A stretch of DNA of 64,000 bases, taken from assembly GCA_963070105.1 (NCBI GenBank), contig OY718804.1, positions 6,781,317-6,845,316 on the forward strand, read 5' to 3'. Positions 24,855 to 37,847 of the stretch are shown here, piece by piece. The DNA is from Litomosoides sigmodontis (Eukaryota > Nematoda > Chromadorea > Rhabditida > Onchocercidae). The notes beneath the pieces are model-generated. The model saw only the letters and a list, made by a program, of their open reading frames with translations, searched no databases and was not told the origin of the DNA. The translations under genes were made by a program, and so were the position numbers. Each line of letters begins with the position of its first letter. Position 1 is the first letter of the stretch.

Positions 24855-25804
24855 TTAGCGATTAATGGAAGTTGTATGAGACAGGAGGTGGAAGATGGAA
24901 GTTAGAAAGGACAATTCAGTTCTTTTAATGTATGGATAGTCCTCGTCTGCTTTGAAAGCACTCGTAGGTCTTCGATAAACAGTTATCGTTGTTGAATTCG
25001 TAGTTCGCACAAATGGAAGAGCATGCAACTGACGACCGAACACTACGCCTTGCACCTAGAAAGGCGAACCTGGAAATCTCGGAGTGGGAGATGTCGAGGG
25101 GACATAGCTGACTCAGAACATCAGTCGGTCACTCTTGCAAGGGGACAGGTGCGAACAACTGTGCATGCATGCATATCAATTACGTTCAGCTCGCAAAAAA
25201 GAAATAATTGATGAAACATTACAGACCTGCGAGACAAAATAAGCATAATTATCACTTGTGGAAATGCTGAACGCAAAAGCGTGATCGCCGTGATTGTATA
25301 ACGTGAAAGTATGAGATTGAGGAGGGTAATCTTTCTAAACACTTCTCATTTTTTGAATTTATAAATGCACCGGTCAAATTTAAAGCAGAATGTTTCGAAG
25401 CAGTGCAAAGAGATCGATGGAAATCAGCAAATATCGTAAAACTGCAAAGAAAGTCGAAGAGACGCTAGAATCATCGAAATACTTTTACTATTTACAAAGA
25501 GGGGAGGAACCTGTAAGTTGAAATTGAGCCAATTCTTATCAATGGATGCTAAAATGTCAGGTTCAATCAATTCCGCATCCGGTTTATCAGTGGTCCAGAT
25601 GAAGTGATCATTACTCATGTATGGTTGAGCAGTCATCACTGCCTGAATTCTAAGCAATTCATCAAAACACACGTCACCAAAAATCAGTTGTGTAACAAGC
25701 CGTCTATTCCGGTGACTTCTGTGGTACTTGTCACGTGAATCATTTTTAATATTCCTTCAACGACTCTCACCTTGTTATATACGATTTCCCGTGCTACTTA
25801 CTGC
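24855..25804 (-). CDS. Unrecognised minus-strand gene, C-terminal exons
   Basis: No family recognised. A stop-free stretch of about 100 codons (roughly 25804 down to 25512) reads, in pieces, AREIVYNKVRVVEGILKNDS, RRLVTQLIFGDVCFDELLRI, then PYMSNDHFIWTTDKPDAELI and EPDILASIDKNWLNFNLQ. It ends at a CAG|GTTCCT donor. After an intron of about 450 nt, an acceptor CTTTCTAG at about 25064 starts a phase-0 exon with VVFGRQLHALPFVRTTNSTT and SAFKADEDYPYIKRTELSFL, ending TSINR and a TAA at 24855-24857. The residue composition is balanced, unlike the Lys/Asn/Phe-rich chance frames elsewhere. The N-terminal exon is not certain; a short open frame starting MAIGRHFIDLYSNQMKRRR near 26045 is a candidate. 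The gene is convergent with the phosphatase and has no visible signal or membrane segment in these exons. Confidence 0.45.
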
Positions 25805-26498
25805 TCACTGTATATACCAAAAAGCAAACTAAAGAAGAATCTGTGAAAAAGTCTCTCCCGTAAGATGCCTACGTAGGAAGGAGAGAAAAGGGGAAAAGAG
25901 CAGCCGATCAAGAGATATGAGTGTTTAAAAGATGAAAATTCCAACAAGCAACTTTAAATACGAGCCAGGAATCGCCACTTAATATTCACACGACGTCTTT
26001 TCATTTGATTTGAATAAAGGTCAATGAAGTGCCTTCCAATGGCCATACGTCTGTTTTTTCTCTGTACGATTAAGAGTCAATGACTCTTCAACTTTATTTG
26101 ATAACCTGAAGCTACTCAACCACTTGAGAGGAGGACAGTTCTTCGTCCCTTGCTGACCAGTCTGACGTAGCCTAAGCCGCTCCTAATAATTCATCATATT
26201 TCACGGTTAGCCGATAGGTCCTTCTACTTTGTTGCACTTGCAAGATTGCTGATGAAAATGGGCACCGTAAGGAAAGGGTAACGCAGGAGGGTAGGGAGGG
26301 GGGAATTAAGAGGACTGCGGTGTTTGAGGAAAACAAGAGGAAACGGTTAGGAACTGAAGTGGAAATAAAAAATAAGGGGTGTGAATGACATGAGTTAAGA
26401 AAACTTCACGTGTCGGGTGACTTTCGATACGTAATGTAATAAGATTGCTTTGTGGTGCTAAGCATTTGTTTGTGGGCATTGATTAAGTACGATAGTGA
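25805..26498. other. Interval between the unrecognised minus gene and SPOUT1
   Basis: About 700 bases, possibly a divergent promoter region. A 30-codon minus-strand frame near 25955-26045 may be the first exon of the 24855-25804 gene. A G/A-rich patch lies near 26280-26390. Nothing else is supported. Confidence 0.35.
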
Positions 26499-29374
26499 AT
26501 GGAACGTTTGGCGATGTCTCTGAAGATCCTTTCAGGAAGAATGTCACGAAACATAGTCAACGATGACAGGAAGGAACGATGGAAAAATAAACGAAATGAA
26601 GGCAAAAACGTATTCAAGAAGGGGAGAGAATTATCATGGCGAAAGAGTAAGTCGTCGCAATTACCGTTTGAGAGTTCAGTTCTCCCTGAAAAGATTGTTT
26701 GTTCACTTTTCTCTCCACCTATAACGACTTTGTTTGATGGTTTCCAAGGTTGAAAATATTATTAGGAAAAGCTGCAATGAAACAAGTTCGTGAAGACACG
26801 TTGTTGGAGCAGTTGATTCGAAAGCCTCAAGTTTCTGATACTTTAACAACGGACACAAATAGTGATAGTGTCAATGAAATAAGGGATCACGGTGAGTTTA
26901 GCAAATGAAGCAAGCTATTTTACTCATTCACCGTCTTTTACTCATGCTGCTTTCTACAACAAGATTAGAAGTTCCTCTTGAAATACTGGAAATTTTTTAA
27001 TGACAAGTTTTTAGTAGTTTTTTTCAACCCTCAAACAGCACTTTTTAGTGTGATTATCATTGAAGCCAGGATCATACTTCACTCTTTACTTATTACTTGA
27101 ATGATCCTTCAAAGTGTGTCAAAAAATAACTGCAACGAGATAAAATTATTGGAACGTCGCAGTTGTTTTTGGCTGTAGTCCGAGAAACATCATTTTTTGC
27201 TAAATTAATATTGAACTAATTTTTTCCTTTATTTTTCACTATATACTTGCTTATGTGTGTAACGAATTCAGTCACTGCAGGAAAGTTGCCGATGTTGAGC
27301 ATAGCACTTCCGGGATCAATACTAAATAACGCACAAAGTCCAGAGCTAAGAACTTATCTTGCTGGGCAGGTGGGCATATTTTAGTTTTAGCTGTTAACTG
27401 ATAACTAAATTCTGTCATTTATTATAATTTGGGCCTAGTCGCGGTTATTTTTGACTGCACTTAGAAAACTGTCGTTTTTGAATCCACTGCTGCTAATAAT
27501 TGTATATTGCGATGTTTAGTGAATTCGTGAATGCAATGTGCTATCAAAGACCCTGAAAACTTTTTTTTTTTCATTTTTAATGAGATAGATTTTATTCACA
27601 TTATTTTAAAATTTTGAGAATAGCGTAATCACCTTAAATTCTTTGGTAATGCAAATTACAGATAGCGCGTTCCGCTGCAGTATTCTGCATCGATGAAATT
27701 GTTGTTTATGATGAAACAGCTCGAATGAAACCAGAGTTAGTTTGCTTTTTTAATCACTATATTTTTGTTTTAGAATCGATTTATAGTTTTTTAAGTTCAG
27801 ATTTGTTTTCATTATGTTGGTTTTGCAGACAACGCGAAGATTACTGCAGCGGACAGTGGAGTCCAGATCTTCCTGTTCGCAGTAGCAATGTAGAATGTAA
27901 TTTTCATTTGGCTAAAATCCTGGAATTTATGGAATGCCCGCAATATTTGCGAAAAGTCTTATTTCCCCTTCAAAAAACGTTAAAATACGCAGGTAAACGC
28001 AAGTTGATTTTGAGATGTCCTACACACACTGTTTTCAGAGGCGAAACTTTTAAGGAAAGTGGGAAAAAAACTCTTTAACTGACCAGCAAGTAAATGCTCA
28101 CGAAGTTCAGGTATTCTAAATCCGCTGGATTGTCCACATCATCTTCGTGCGTCGGATTTGAGTGTTCCTTACAGAGAAGGTGTTGTACTGGATAAGCCTG
28201 TGAAAGCGGGTCGTGGGCCTATTTGTAATATCGGCCTGTATAAGGTGTGTTAATTTTCTAGCATGAAATGGAATTAAATAGTCCAATTCCTTTTAATAGC
28301 AATGTTAGTTCATTTTTCAGTGTTTTACTGGTCTAGCTTCCTTCGTTTAATTTCTGGGGTTTAAACTTGCATGTTGTTTTTCCCCCAAAATTACAGTGCT
28401 CTTTATTTAGGAAGTTCAAATTAATGAGGAAGTCGCACTTAAATCTGGAACTCGTGTTACCGTTAAAGTATTGGATATCTACTCGGGTACTCGTATTTCT
28501 TCACGCTTTTATGCTACCTCCAATTTGTTGAGATGGTTGGCATTTCAAAACAGTTGTGAAATGAACTAAGGATAGACGAAATCAGTGAATTATGCTCTGT
28601 TTTTTATGTCTCGTCATTTCAACGTCCTTTTAAAAGCAGCTCAGCTATGTTAATTCTGCATAACATGATAGGTGTTTATGGAATTAATGCGAAGCGTTTG
28701 GAATAGGGAAAATTTTTTTCCTGCAGAAAGAAAACGGTATCATGGACTTTTGGTAAATGCTCAGCAAATAAAGCGCGAAGCTGGATTATACTGGGGCTAT
28801 AAAGTACGCATTGCTTTAAGTCTTCACGATGCACTGAATGCTGAGCAATATGATGTTATCATTGGGACATCAGAACGAGGCAAACCAGTTAGCAAATTTG
28901 AAATGCCACTGTGCGAGAGGAAGTAAGATTTGCTTTCCGAAATCAGTTGTTCCGTAACATAATATGAACGTTAAATTCGGTTTGGAGGGAAATTATTTTG
29001 ACTTCTCAGTCAGACTTAATTTTTAAGTAGTGTTTTTTTTTAATTGGAGCGGGCCTTTCATGAGCATTTTTAACACTGTACCTCAACACCTTAAAAATTA
29101 AGGAAGTAAGCTATCACAGTAAGGTAAGAGTTTTTTATGCCAGTCATTGTAATTTAAATAATTTTTCAGCCGAATTTTAGTCGTTTTTGGCGGGCTAGAG
29201 GGTTTGGAGGCAGCCGTAGAAGCCGATAAAGATATTAGGTGTTCAACTCCTGAAGAAGTTTTTGAACACTACCTGAATGTTTTACCTGGGCAGGGAAGTC
29301 GAGTTATCCGAACGGAGGAAGCCATACCAATTACTTTAGCTGCCTTAAGGCCTCTGCTTTGTGCTGATTTATGA
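26499..29374 (+). CDS. SPOUT1/CENP-32 (C9orf114) family RNA methyltransferase
   Basis: Nine exons (26499-26646, 26766-26891, 27281-27369, 27662-27735, 27829-27992, 28111-28244, 28411-28486, 28727-28922, 29170-29374) total 1212 nt and 403 residues. The basic N-terminus (KERWKNKRNEGKNVFKKGRE) matches the Lys-rich leader of the family. The SPOUT fold follows: LPMLSIALPGSILNNAQSPE, RTYLAGQIARSAAVFCIDE, CPQYLRKVLFPLQK, LNPLDCPHHLRASDLSVPYR, an OB-like insert (GTRVTVKVLDIYS), then YHGLLVNAQQIKREAGLYWG and VIIGTSERGKP. The knotted C-terminus has VVFGGLEGLEAAVEAD and PGQGSRVIRTEEAIPITLAA, where SPOUT enzymes bind S-adenosylmethionine. In animals the protein is linked to kinetochore and centrosome function and to rRNA/snoRNA methylation; the substrate here is not visible. 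It lies 317 nt upstream of phosphatidylserine decarboxylase on the same strand. Confidence 0.94.
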
Positions 29375-29690
29375 AATGTCCTTTTTTGGAAAGTGATAGA
29401 GATGATAAATGGTATTCTTGTTGTTTATTTTGGTGCTTTTGAAGAAATGATAAAGCTAGTGCCATGTGTTTCTCTTGAACTTGTAGGGTTTGAAACTTCT
29501 TAAATATCTGATGATGATACTCATTTAAGTCATTACCGTGTTTTCTTCTAGGGGAATTTTTTTTAGTAGAAGTGTTAATTTGTCTCTTGGAAACTTATTT
29601 ATTTCATCGAGGATAAGGGAATAACTGATCCTTAGCTTCTGAATGGATATTGTAGAAATAGTTTTACATATTAAGGTTTGATATCATTTG

Positions 29691-32274
29691 ATGTTGGCGC
29701 GCCGTTGGTTCGTTATCGATATTCGCAAACTTCTTCGGACACGATCAAGTTTCGGAGATTATGCGGTTAGTTTTGGAAACATATGCTTTCACAAATTTTT
29801 TTGATCATTAAGGTAATGAAGTTCAGTATAGGTTGTGCAACTATTAAAAGAATCGCGAATTCTTTTTTAAATTCTTTATTTCTTAGTCAAAATTGCTTCA
29901 ATATTAATGGATGTGTTAACTGCTATTTTCAAGCTGAAAAATCACGTGGACGTACTGTCGTTAAATTGATTGTTGAACCATAAACAATAACTGCACTGCT
30001 CATTCTTTCTCTCTTGCAATGTTATTACTTGGTAACTATATTTTTTGCAGGGTTATGCTACTGAGAGAGTTGGTGGTAATAAAAACGTACCGAAATTTGC
30101 TTTTCATCACTGTTATAAACTGTCCAAATGGATGGCAGTGGGTTTTGTTGCTGGCAGTGGTACTTTCTATTTATATAATTTGTTTATTCCAGACTGGCGA
30201 GAATTACAAGATAAGAGGCATTATTATTCTGATTGGAAGGTAATTATTATTCTGATTGCAAGGTAAAACAATAGGCTCTAGGGTAAATGAAAAGAAATAA
30301 AATTTATTTCAGTTACGTGCGTATTCTTCCCTGCCACTGAATGCACTTTCACGTTTTGCCGGTGGACTAGCTAATATTTATATTCCTGTGTGGTTGCGAC
30401 CGAAAATTTTTAGTCAGTATTTTTCCTAAAATTGTGATTTTATTCACTTTTCATTGTAAAAATGTAATAAATGTAACAGTTTGTTATGAAACAAATAAAA
30501 AATTATGTTGGATGGAAAGGTAAGCGGAAATCGAAAAACTGAAAAAATATCAAGAGAGCGGTTCAAGCAAAAGCGATGTAATTAATGTTCTCATTAAAAG
30601 ATCTTTTGTAATAAATCATGAATATAGCAACAATTAGATGGCAATTTCCTAATTTAAAACTCAGGCGTGGAATCATTATGTTTAAACTGAAAAAGAATTA
30701 TTTGAAATAAAAGACTCTGCAATGTAACGCATTAATGTCAAAAAATTCTTCAGATATGTATGTTCGAGTGTATGATTGTCGAATTGATGAAGCTGAAGTG
30801 GAAGACTTGTCAGCTTATCCGACATTAGCAGCATTTTTCAATAGATCATTGAAATCTACAGTTCGGCCTATTAGCGATGCAGATTTGGTTCGTTGTTGTG
30901 TTTCTAAAAAAAAGTTCTATGATAACTTTGGAAAATATCATGACCTGTGGAAAATTGTAATATAGTGAAAGTATTGCAGTATTTCTCATTTGTCGTTGTA
31001 CGTTTTCGTTGATAATTTGATTTTTTTGTTTACAGGTTTCTCCAGCTGACGGAGTTGTGATCCATTATGGAAAAGTTAATGAAGGTCGCATTGAGTTCGT
31101 GAAAGGCCATGATTATGATATTACCGACTTTTTAGGATCAGTGAATTTGCAAAACAAAAAAGTGAATTTTATGTTATTAATTAGTAAACTTTTTATCACG
31201 TTGCATCGGACTTGTTCTCATATTGAATCGAAATATTCTTGTAGTCATATCCATATAAAAATGAATAACTGCAGAAGGGGCATGAACTTTATCAATTGGT
31301 ACTTTACCTCGCTCCTGGCAATTATCACGGATTTCATGCTCCTACAAAATGGATAGCGAATGAGGAAATACATTTCCCCGGTAACTTCATATTCTTTAAA
31401 AGCTTGCACAATGTTTTTATCCAGCGTTATTTGGTGTCGTACCATTTTATTTATAGGATTGTTATTGTCGGTGCGACCAGCATTTTTACATCGTATGCCT
31501 CACTTGTTTTGTATTAATGAACGAGTGGTTTTGAAAGGGTCCTGGAAACATGGTTTTTTTGCAATGAGTGCTGTTGCAGCTACAAATGTTGGGGATGTTT
31601 CAATAGACGCTGTAACTTAATATTTTAATATATTGTTATTTATTATTTGGAAATTGCTGAACGTTTTTTACGGAGTTATTTAAAATTTCCAACCCTTTGA
31701 TTACGGCAATTGGAAACAATGAGAAAAGTATCCCATCAGTTTTATCGACCATTAATTTTGGTGGAATTGCAGTTTTATTTCGTCTAATTTAGGATCCATT
31801 GCTTCATACAAATATCAAACGCTTACGAAAGGAAGTGTCCAAAGCAGTGCCAATAGTGACAGAACTGGAACATGCCTACCAGCCAGGCGATAAAGTGGGA
31901 GAATTTCGACTGGGATCAACGGTTGTTTTGGTAAATTTTTTCCACTTATTCTTCTCAATTCTTGCTTTCATCAGTTAAATATGATATTATTGTAACCTTT
32001 TTATTAAACGCCTAGATTTTTGATTTAGTTAGGTTGTTAGTAGTTAAATTTATCTTATTGGGGTACATATAATTTTGACTCTGCGTTGTTCGCTGCCGTA
32101 AAAACGATTGGCAAGTTGATTTGGAAAAATTTCATTTCTAATAATGGTTGCAGGCTATCTCCTAATATTAACGATTTTTTACAGATATTTGAAGCTCCTC
32201 CAACTGTACAGTTTGCTATTCATGCTGGTGATAATTTGCGCTACGGGCAAAGTCTTGTTATTAGTGGTTTTTGA
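29691..32274 (+). CDS. psd-1: Mitochondrial phosphatidylserine decarboxylase (PISD)
   Basis: Converts phosphatidylserine to phosphatidylethanolamine in the inner mitochondrial membrane. Nine exons (29691-29765, 30051-30239, 30313-30412, 30754-30887, 31036-31161, 31275-31380, 31457-31611, 31793-31930, 32185-32274) sum to 1113 nt, 370 residues. The start [20 protein letters not shown] is an Arg-rich presequence without acids in its first ten residues, typical of matrix targeting. A membrane segment follows ([19 protein letters not shown]). Core motifs: [68 protein letters not shown], and the self-cleavage motif FRLGSTVVL, where the Ser becomes the pyruvoyl group, then [20 protein letters not shown]. 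The end of exon 5 is the least sure: GTGAAT donors occur at two in-phase places. All catalytic motifs are intact. Confidence 0.95.
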
Positions 32275-33198
32275 TGTTTATCAACATATTTGATGTTTGA
32301 ATGCTTGCGTCGCTTGTTGCGAGACGGGTAATGTCAGTGTAAGAAGTATTTTCGTTGAGTTATATCTGCAAATAATGATTGATGTTGTACGCGGTAGTTT
32401 TTTGGAATTTTTTCATAATTTGTACTTTTTTTGTCATTTTGTGAAGCATAAAAATGTTCTAGATTGCATATATTTTTTGATGCATTCTTTTGAACTTCAA
32501 CAGGTTTATGATGTGAAGGACGACTTTGCAATCACTCCTTTTACTTTACGTCTGATTCAATTTCATAGCAGCATAAGTTTTTTTTCATTGAAGTATCTAC
32601 CTCGCGTAAAGTAGGTGGATAGATATTTGCTACTGCAGTTCGTAGCAACCATTCTCACATCATCATAAGGTGCTGCAGTCAGCTTCTGGTAGGTAGTATT
32701 ATTCTTCACACATACTCAAGGCTGTTCTTAGTTTATTGAATTGGTCAAACTGAACTAATGTTTCGTACAGTGAACTACGACATCGAATGCACCGAGAGCA
32801 ACTCATTCAGCCGGATGGGACACTAGAAATAGGATAAGAGGAAAGTCGTAGTGTGAGATTGCGCTAATACCTTGCTTGAAAGTTGGAATAGACATTGTGA
32901 ACAGTTTTGTTGCTTGTGTCTTTGTAGATAAATTGTCGCTTTATTTGATTCCCTCACGCGAACTGCAGAGTTCTTCACAATGCTAGCTATTTTCGGCCTT
33001 GAACTGAATCTTGGCAATTTTTTTACTTGTTATACCTGTAATGTTCTGATCCACAGACTTATTATAATGTTTAAAATGTATTATCAAGTCATAGAATTTT
33101 TGATTTTCAAGTATCTATTTCTTGTGCTTCAGTGAATTAACGCTCGATAATTTCGTAACAAAAAACTGACCAGTTATGACATTTGTTTCGATTGTAGG
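32275..33198. other. Spacer between PISD and seryl-tRNA synthetase
   Basis: About 920 bases. The ORFs here are Phe/Leu-rich chance frames. The sequence just before 33199 ends ATTGTAG immediately ahead of the synthetase ATG, which reads as a splice or spliced-leader acceptor. Confidence 0.45.
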
Positions 33199-36113
33199 AT
33201 GGTTCTGGATATTGATTTGTTCCGAGAGGAGAAAGGCGGTGATCCGGAACTGATACGAGATTCACAACGGAAGCGGTATAAAGATGTCAAGCTTGTTGAC
33301 GATGTTATCGATTATGATCAACGATGGAGAAAAGGTAAAGAGATTTCATACTGAACAAAGCTTAAAAAGTTTCTAGGTAATTATTTCCCAAGTATCTATG
33401 TTCCTCTTACAAATTTAGAGTTTTGAAGAATGCAGATTATTAAATTTAATGTTATTTTTATGATATAAAAACGTAACGGAGTTCATTCTCACGAAATTGT
33501 TCAAACATCCAGTGAAGAAATAGAAACAGTTAAAGCAAACTTTTTCTTTGCGATGTGTTGCAGCAGTTCAGATTGTGATAGATGAAAGGCGTAGTATAAA
33601 AAAAATTTGCTTTGCTTCCTTAAGATACTTTAGTGCAAAATTCTTGATTTAGCAGAATCTGATTGTTCTATTGTGATTTCAGATCGTTTCTCTGCAGACA
33701 ATTTTAACAGGCTGATCAATTTGTGCAGCAAAGTCATTGGTGAGAAAATGAAGGCAAGTAGTGTTCTTTAATACTCAGCGGAGTAGTTATTATGAGTGTA
33801 AACAGTACAGATTTTAGAACAAAGCATCAGTTGGCAATGATAATACGATACCAACCGATTATATGGGACGATTAGACATACTAAGTATTGATGACATAAA
33901 GGTAGGCAACGTTTTAATTTGCATTTCATTAGTATTACAGCAGTTGTGATAATTTATGCGGCGGAATATGAAATAAATTAACATCTAACTACATAACAAG
34001 CTTCGAACTTTGTTACTTTATTATGCAGTCTTTAAATCATTTACTTTCATTTTTAGAGTTTGAACATATTGCAAATTAAAAAACTGAAGAACATGATTGA
34101 TGAGAAGCTCGTGGAAAAAAAGGCAGAAATGGAAAATCTTGAAAAAAAACGCCAGGAAAAGCTTATTGAAATAGGCAACGTTATACATGCTTCGGTGCCC
34201 GTTAGTGATAACGAAGACAATAATAGAGTGGAAAAGACTTTTGGTGACATTGAAACCAAAAAGAAATATTCACATGTAGGTTGATTAAAACCTGTGAGAC
34301 CTTTTTTTTAGTATTGACGCATGTTACATAATCTTACAAAAGTCATTTTGCAACTTACGACTTGTATATTCCTCTAACGGAACTCCTTAGAAACGATTCC
34401 TATGATGTTATCACTTTATGTTTTTCGTGCTTCAGATAGATCTTTCCGTGATGATTGGTGGCTTCGATGGTGATCGTGGAACTTCTGTCGCCGGTGGTCG
34501 CGGTTATTTTTTGAAAGTACGTCCATTTCATTGCTTCCAAAATTGATTCAAATCTTCTTTAGCTTTCCGGAGAATTGTTTGATTATACTTGCTTTTGTTT
34601 TAGGGCCCATTAGTATTTCTGGAACAGGCAGTTATCAATCTTGCGTTGCAAATGCTACATTCCAAAGGCTTTATTGCACTTTATACTCCATTTTTCATGC
34701 GCAAGGAAGTGATGCAGGAAGTGGCACAGCTTAGTCAGTTTGATCAAGAACTTTACAAAGTCTGTTTTCTAAAATACTTTCATCATTGCTTTAAATATAC
34801 AGCAAAAAATGATCAAGGGATTGCGAACTTCTTTTTCCTACAATTCATGACGTAAGTACTATGCAGGTTACTGGGAAAGGTTCTGATGTTATCGGAGACG
34901 AAACAAGTGACGAAAAATATCTCATAGCCACATCCGAGCAGCCAATTGCAGCTTATCACCGAAATGAATGGATTAGTGAAACTGATTTACCACTTAAATA
35001 TGCTGGAATATCATCTTGTTTTCGCCAGGAGGTAATTACATTTTTTTTCGACATGTGACATAGTAATCCATCGAAGCTAATAATTTAACCTAGAACTTGC
35101 AGGTTGGAAGTCATGGTCGTGATACACGTGGTATGTTCCGGGTACATCAGTTCGAAAAAGTCGAGCAATTTGTTATATGTTCTCCATATGATGATGAAAG
35201 CTGGAAAATGCTTAATGAGGTAAATTTTGCTTTTTTTCTATTAAAATGGTAAGAGTTACCAGTTACCGGATACTAATGTGCCACACGTAAATTTTCTCAA
35301 GGCAGCAAAAGAAGCATCATACATGCGGAAGAATGATAGGAGGCATGGAAAATAGTGATTAAAATTGGTGAAAAAATCCTTTTGTTAATTTTATTGACTT
35401 TACAGATGATTGAAAACGCGGAAGACTTCTGTAAAGCACTTGGTATACCGTTTCGAATTGTGTGCATTGTTTCGGGAGAATTGAATAATGCTGCTGCGAA
35501 GAAGCTTGATTTGGAAGCGTGGTTTCCAGGGAGTGGTGCATTCAGGTTCCTATCATTGTTTTATTCGGAATTCTGTTGAGAAATATTCCTTCCTAAATTT
35601 TTCGAACTTTACCTTGAACATTGATTTTAAATAGTAGTTATTCAGAGAATTAGTATCTTGTTCAAACTGTACGGACTACCAAGCTCGGCGTTTGAAAATC
35701 CGATATGGGAGAACGAAGAAATTGGATGGCGATGTATGTTTTTTCTTCAACAAGTTATTCTAATAAAACTTTTTTATATTTTATTAGGAGTTTCACGAAG
35801 ATATTTGAGTGAGTTTTAATGTTGTAATAATTTCAACTAGTTATTTCGATTAGTTCTTTTTTCTAATGTAAATTATGGATTTACTTTGCATAAGTTTATC
35901 AGTTATCATATGCAGGTGCCATATGTGCATATGTTGAACGGTACAATGTGTGCAACTACACGTGTATTATGTGCACTGTTGGAAAATTATCAGGAGGAGC
36001 ACGGTATACGTGTACCGGAAATTCTAAAACAGTTCATGCCGGATCCCTATAAAGAACTAATACCATTCATTCAGGAAGCGCCCATCGATGGTGATTGGAG
36101 GAAACTAAATTAA
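33199..36113 (+). CDS. sars-1: Cytosolic seryl-tRNA synthetase
   Basis: Class II aminoacyl-tRNA synthetase that charges tRNA-Ser. Eleven or so plus-strand exons. The N-terminal tRNA-binding coiled-coil arm starts [20 protein letters not shown] and continues [20 protein letters not shown] and [20 protein letters not shown]. The catalytic core has [20 protein letters not shown] (motif 1 region), [19 protein letters not shown], motif 2 in [40 protein letters not shown], and motif 3 in [20 protein letters not shown]. It ends [11 protein letters not shown] and a TAA at 36111-36113, without the vertebrate C-terminal UNE-S extension. The start is supported by ATTGTAG one base before the ATG. The second intron begins GCAAGT, not GT. 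It follows PISD on the same strand but about 920 nt away. Confidence 0.96.
33759..33819 (+). other. GC-AG intron in the seryl-tRNA synthetase gene
   Basis: The exon ending GEKMK is followed by GCAAGTAGTG, and the next exon starts with [10 protein letters not shown] after GATTTTAG. Using the nearby GT (AAGTAGTG) would add four bases and put the next exon out of frame with an early stop, so the GC donor is needed to keep the synthetase frame. GC donors with an otherwise strong consensus are a known minority class in nematodes. Confidence 0.75.
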
Positions 36114-37847
36114 TTGTTATTATTTAGCTTATTAAACGTTGCTACTGCAGAATAAATTTTGAATTTAAAGTAATTCTTCCTGCATCTTTATTTATGCTTT
36201 CTATTTTTTTAACAATATGAAACGTTTCCTTTCAAGATTTATGTTGCATCATGTATCACTTACTTTTTACATCTTTTATAAACTTGCTGAAGATGAACTT
36301 ATGTTGTTTTTGGTTTTATTAAAGTCGGTTATCACCTGACATATGCTTTGACTTCATATATAAAGAATACAGAGAAGTCGTTCCATATTAATCGTATTAG
36401 ATATAACTTCCTATGAAATAATGAGCAGCCTAAGCAGTGATATGAAGCATTACTCGCTTGAGTTAACTTTGGGAAGCTATAACACTGTTATTTAGCCAAG
36501 GTTCACAATAAAAGCAAAAAATTGCTCATTGTCATCGATTCAAAAGCTGAAGTCGAGAACTTTCGTACCGTGCTATCGTTTGCTTGCACGTTGTTGAGAT
36601 GCATGAAAGACAAAACATAAAGAGTTCCATTACACACTGGAAATTATTTTAAACAGCGGAACGGTGCATACTTTGTTCTTTAAAAAAAATATTTTTGCTG
36701 AAACAACGTTGTTGTGACTTATATCAAAACCACCAAATGAGCAATGATCAGTGGTGGGTGGTTATTATATAAATTGTTGAACAGTATGAAATAGTAAAAA
36801 ACACGACATTAGTTCGAGAGTGACCCTTCATCACCTGTCTCATCAATGATTTCCTTTGAATTGCCTCTCGTAAAATTGTGATTTGAAGCAATTTAATGCA
36901 GCAAAAAATTAGAGAGAATGTAGGTGTGGTTATCACTCTAGTAAAATGTGGCAAATACTTGAAGAAGAAACGAATTTTCGAGTAGAGGAGTGAGGGGAGC
37001 AAGTGACACTGTGTTTGTGTTGTGAGTGGACCGGACCGTTTATGGGCATGAATGGCATGCGTGGTCCAGGTGCAGCAACGAGTCACTGTGATAGCAAAGG
37101 CCACTGACCCTAATATGAGGCGTTTGCTATTCTTCTTTCAGTTGTAAAAACAAATCACTCTGATTTATGTCTGCAATATGTACTACTTCCTCACCACAGG
37201 TGTGCTCTCTGTTTATGAATCAAACCGATGGTGGAAAGTGCTAAATGAGCTTGAGTGATCGATCGGACGATAAGTTGAAATCGTAGTCAGAGCTGTACTC
37301 ACGAGTGTGTTATCAATATTTATGCACTGCTTTTTTAATGCAGCTTAAAATTGCTGGGTCCTTTTTACTAAATTATTTGGAATCACACTGGGCACATGTT
37401 AATTATGCTACCAAGTTTGAAAATGTCCTTTTGGTAAACTCTAAATGACGTAACTGGTAGTAGTCTCATCTTTGAAAGGACGCAATATCGGCTAACTTCT
37501 AATAGGATCAACTAATTTCTCCTTTTATTAAAAAACGAGCCTTATCACCTCATAATGTGAGTGAGATTCGCTGAACAGTTTGACCGAATTTTAAGATAAA
37601 TTTTCATCACTACAAGAAAAAGAAACTAAACTACTGGCACCAATTTGATGAGCTGTATGAGATTCATTTTGCAGAAGTATGTCAAAAAAAGAAACTCCGT
37701 CGTTTGACTCCAAAGGAAATTTAATCAAAATCATCCATCTAAGCTGCGCAGAAATTTCTCATCGATAAGGACTACGAATTGAATTACTTTGAAACTTTGA
37801 CAAACTTAATCAACCAATGCATCTATAGCATCTAGAAAATTTTTCAG
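36114..37847. other. Intergenic interval after the synthetase gene
   Basis: No supported exon. A 118-codon minus-strand open frame at 36748-37104 is rich in His, Thr, Ile and Phe with no splice partner and no family resemblance. AATAAA-like poly(A) signals lie just after the synthetase stop (near 36151). Confidence 0.4.

Noticed and set aside
29930..29985. Additional PISD exon after TTTTCAAG
   Set aside because: The frame ends in a stop within 20 codons, and exon 1 joins exon 2 in phase without it.
36748..37104. 118-codon minus-strand open frame
   Set aside because: No splice partners and no family resemblance; rich in Thr, His, Ile and Phe. Open frames of this size are plausible by chance given the many candidates in the window.
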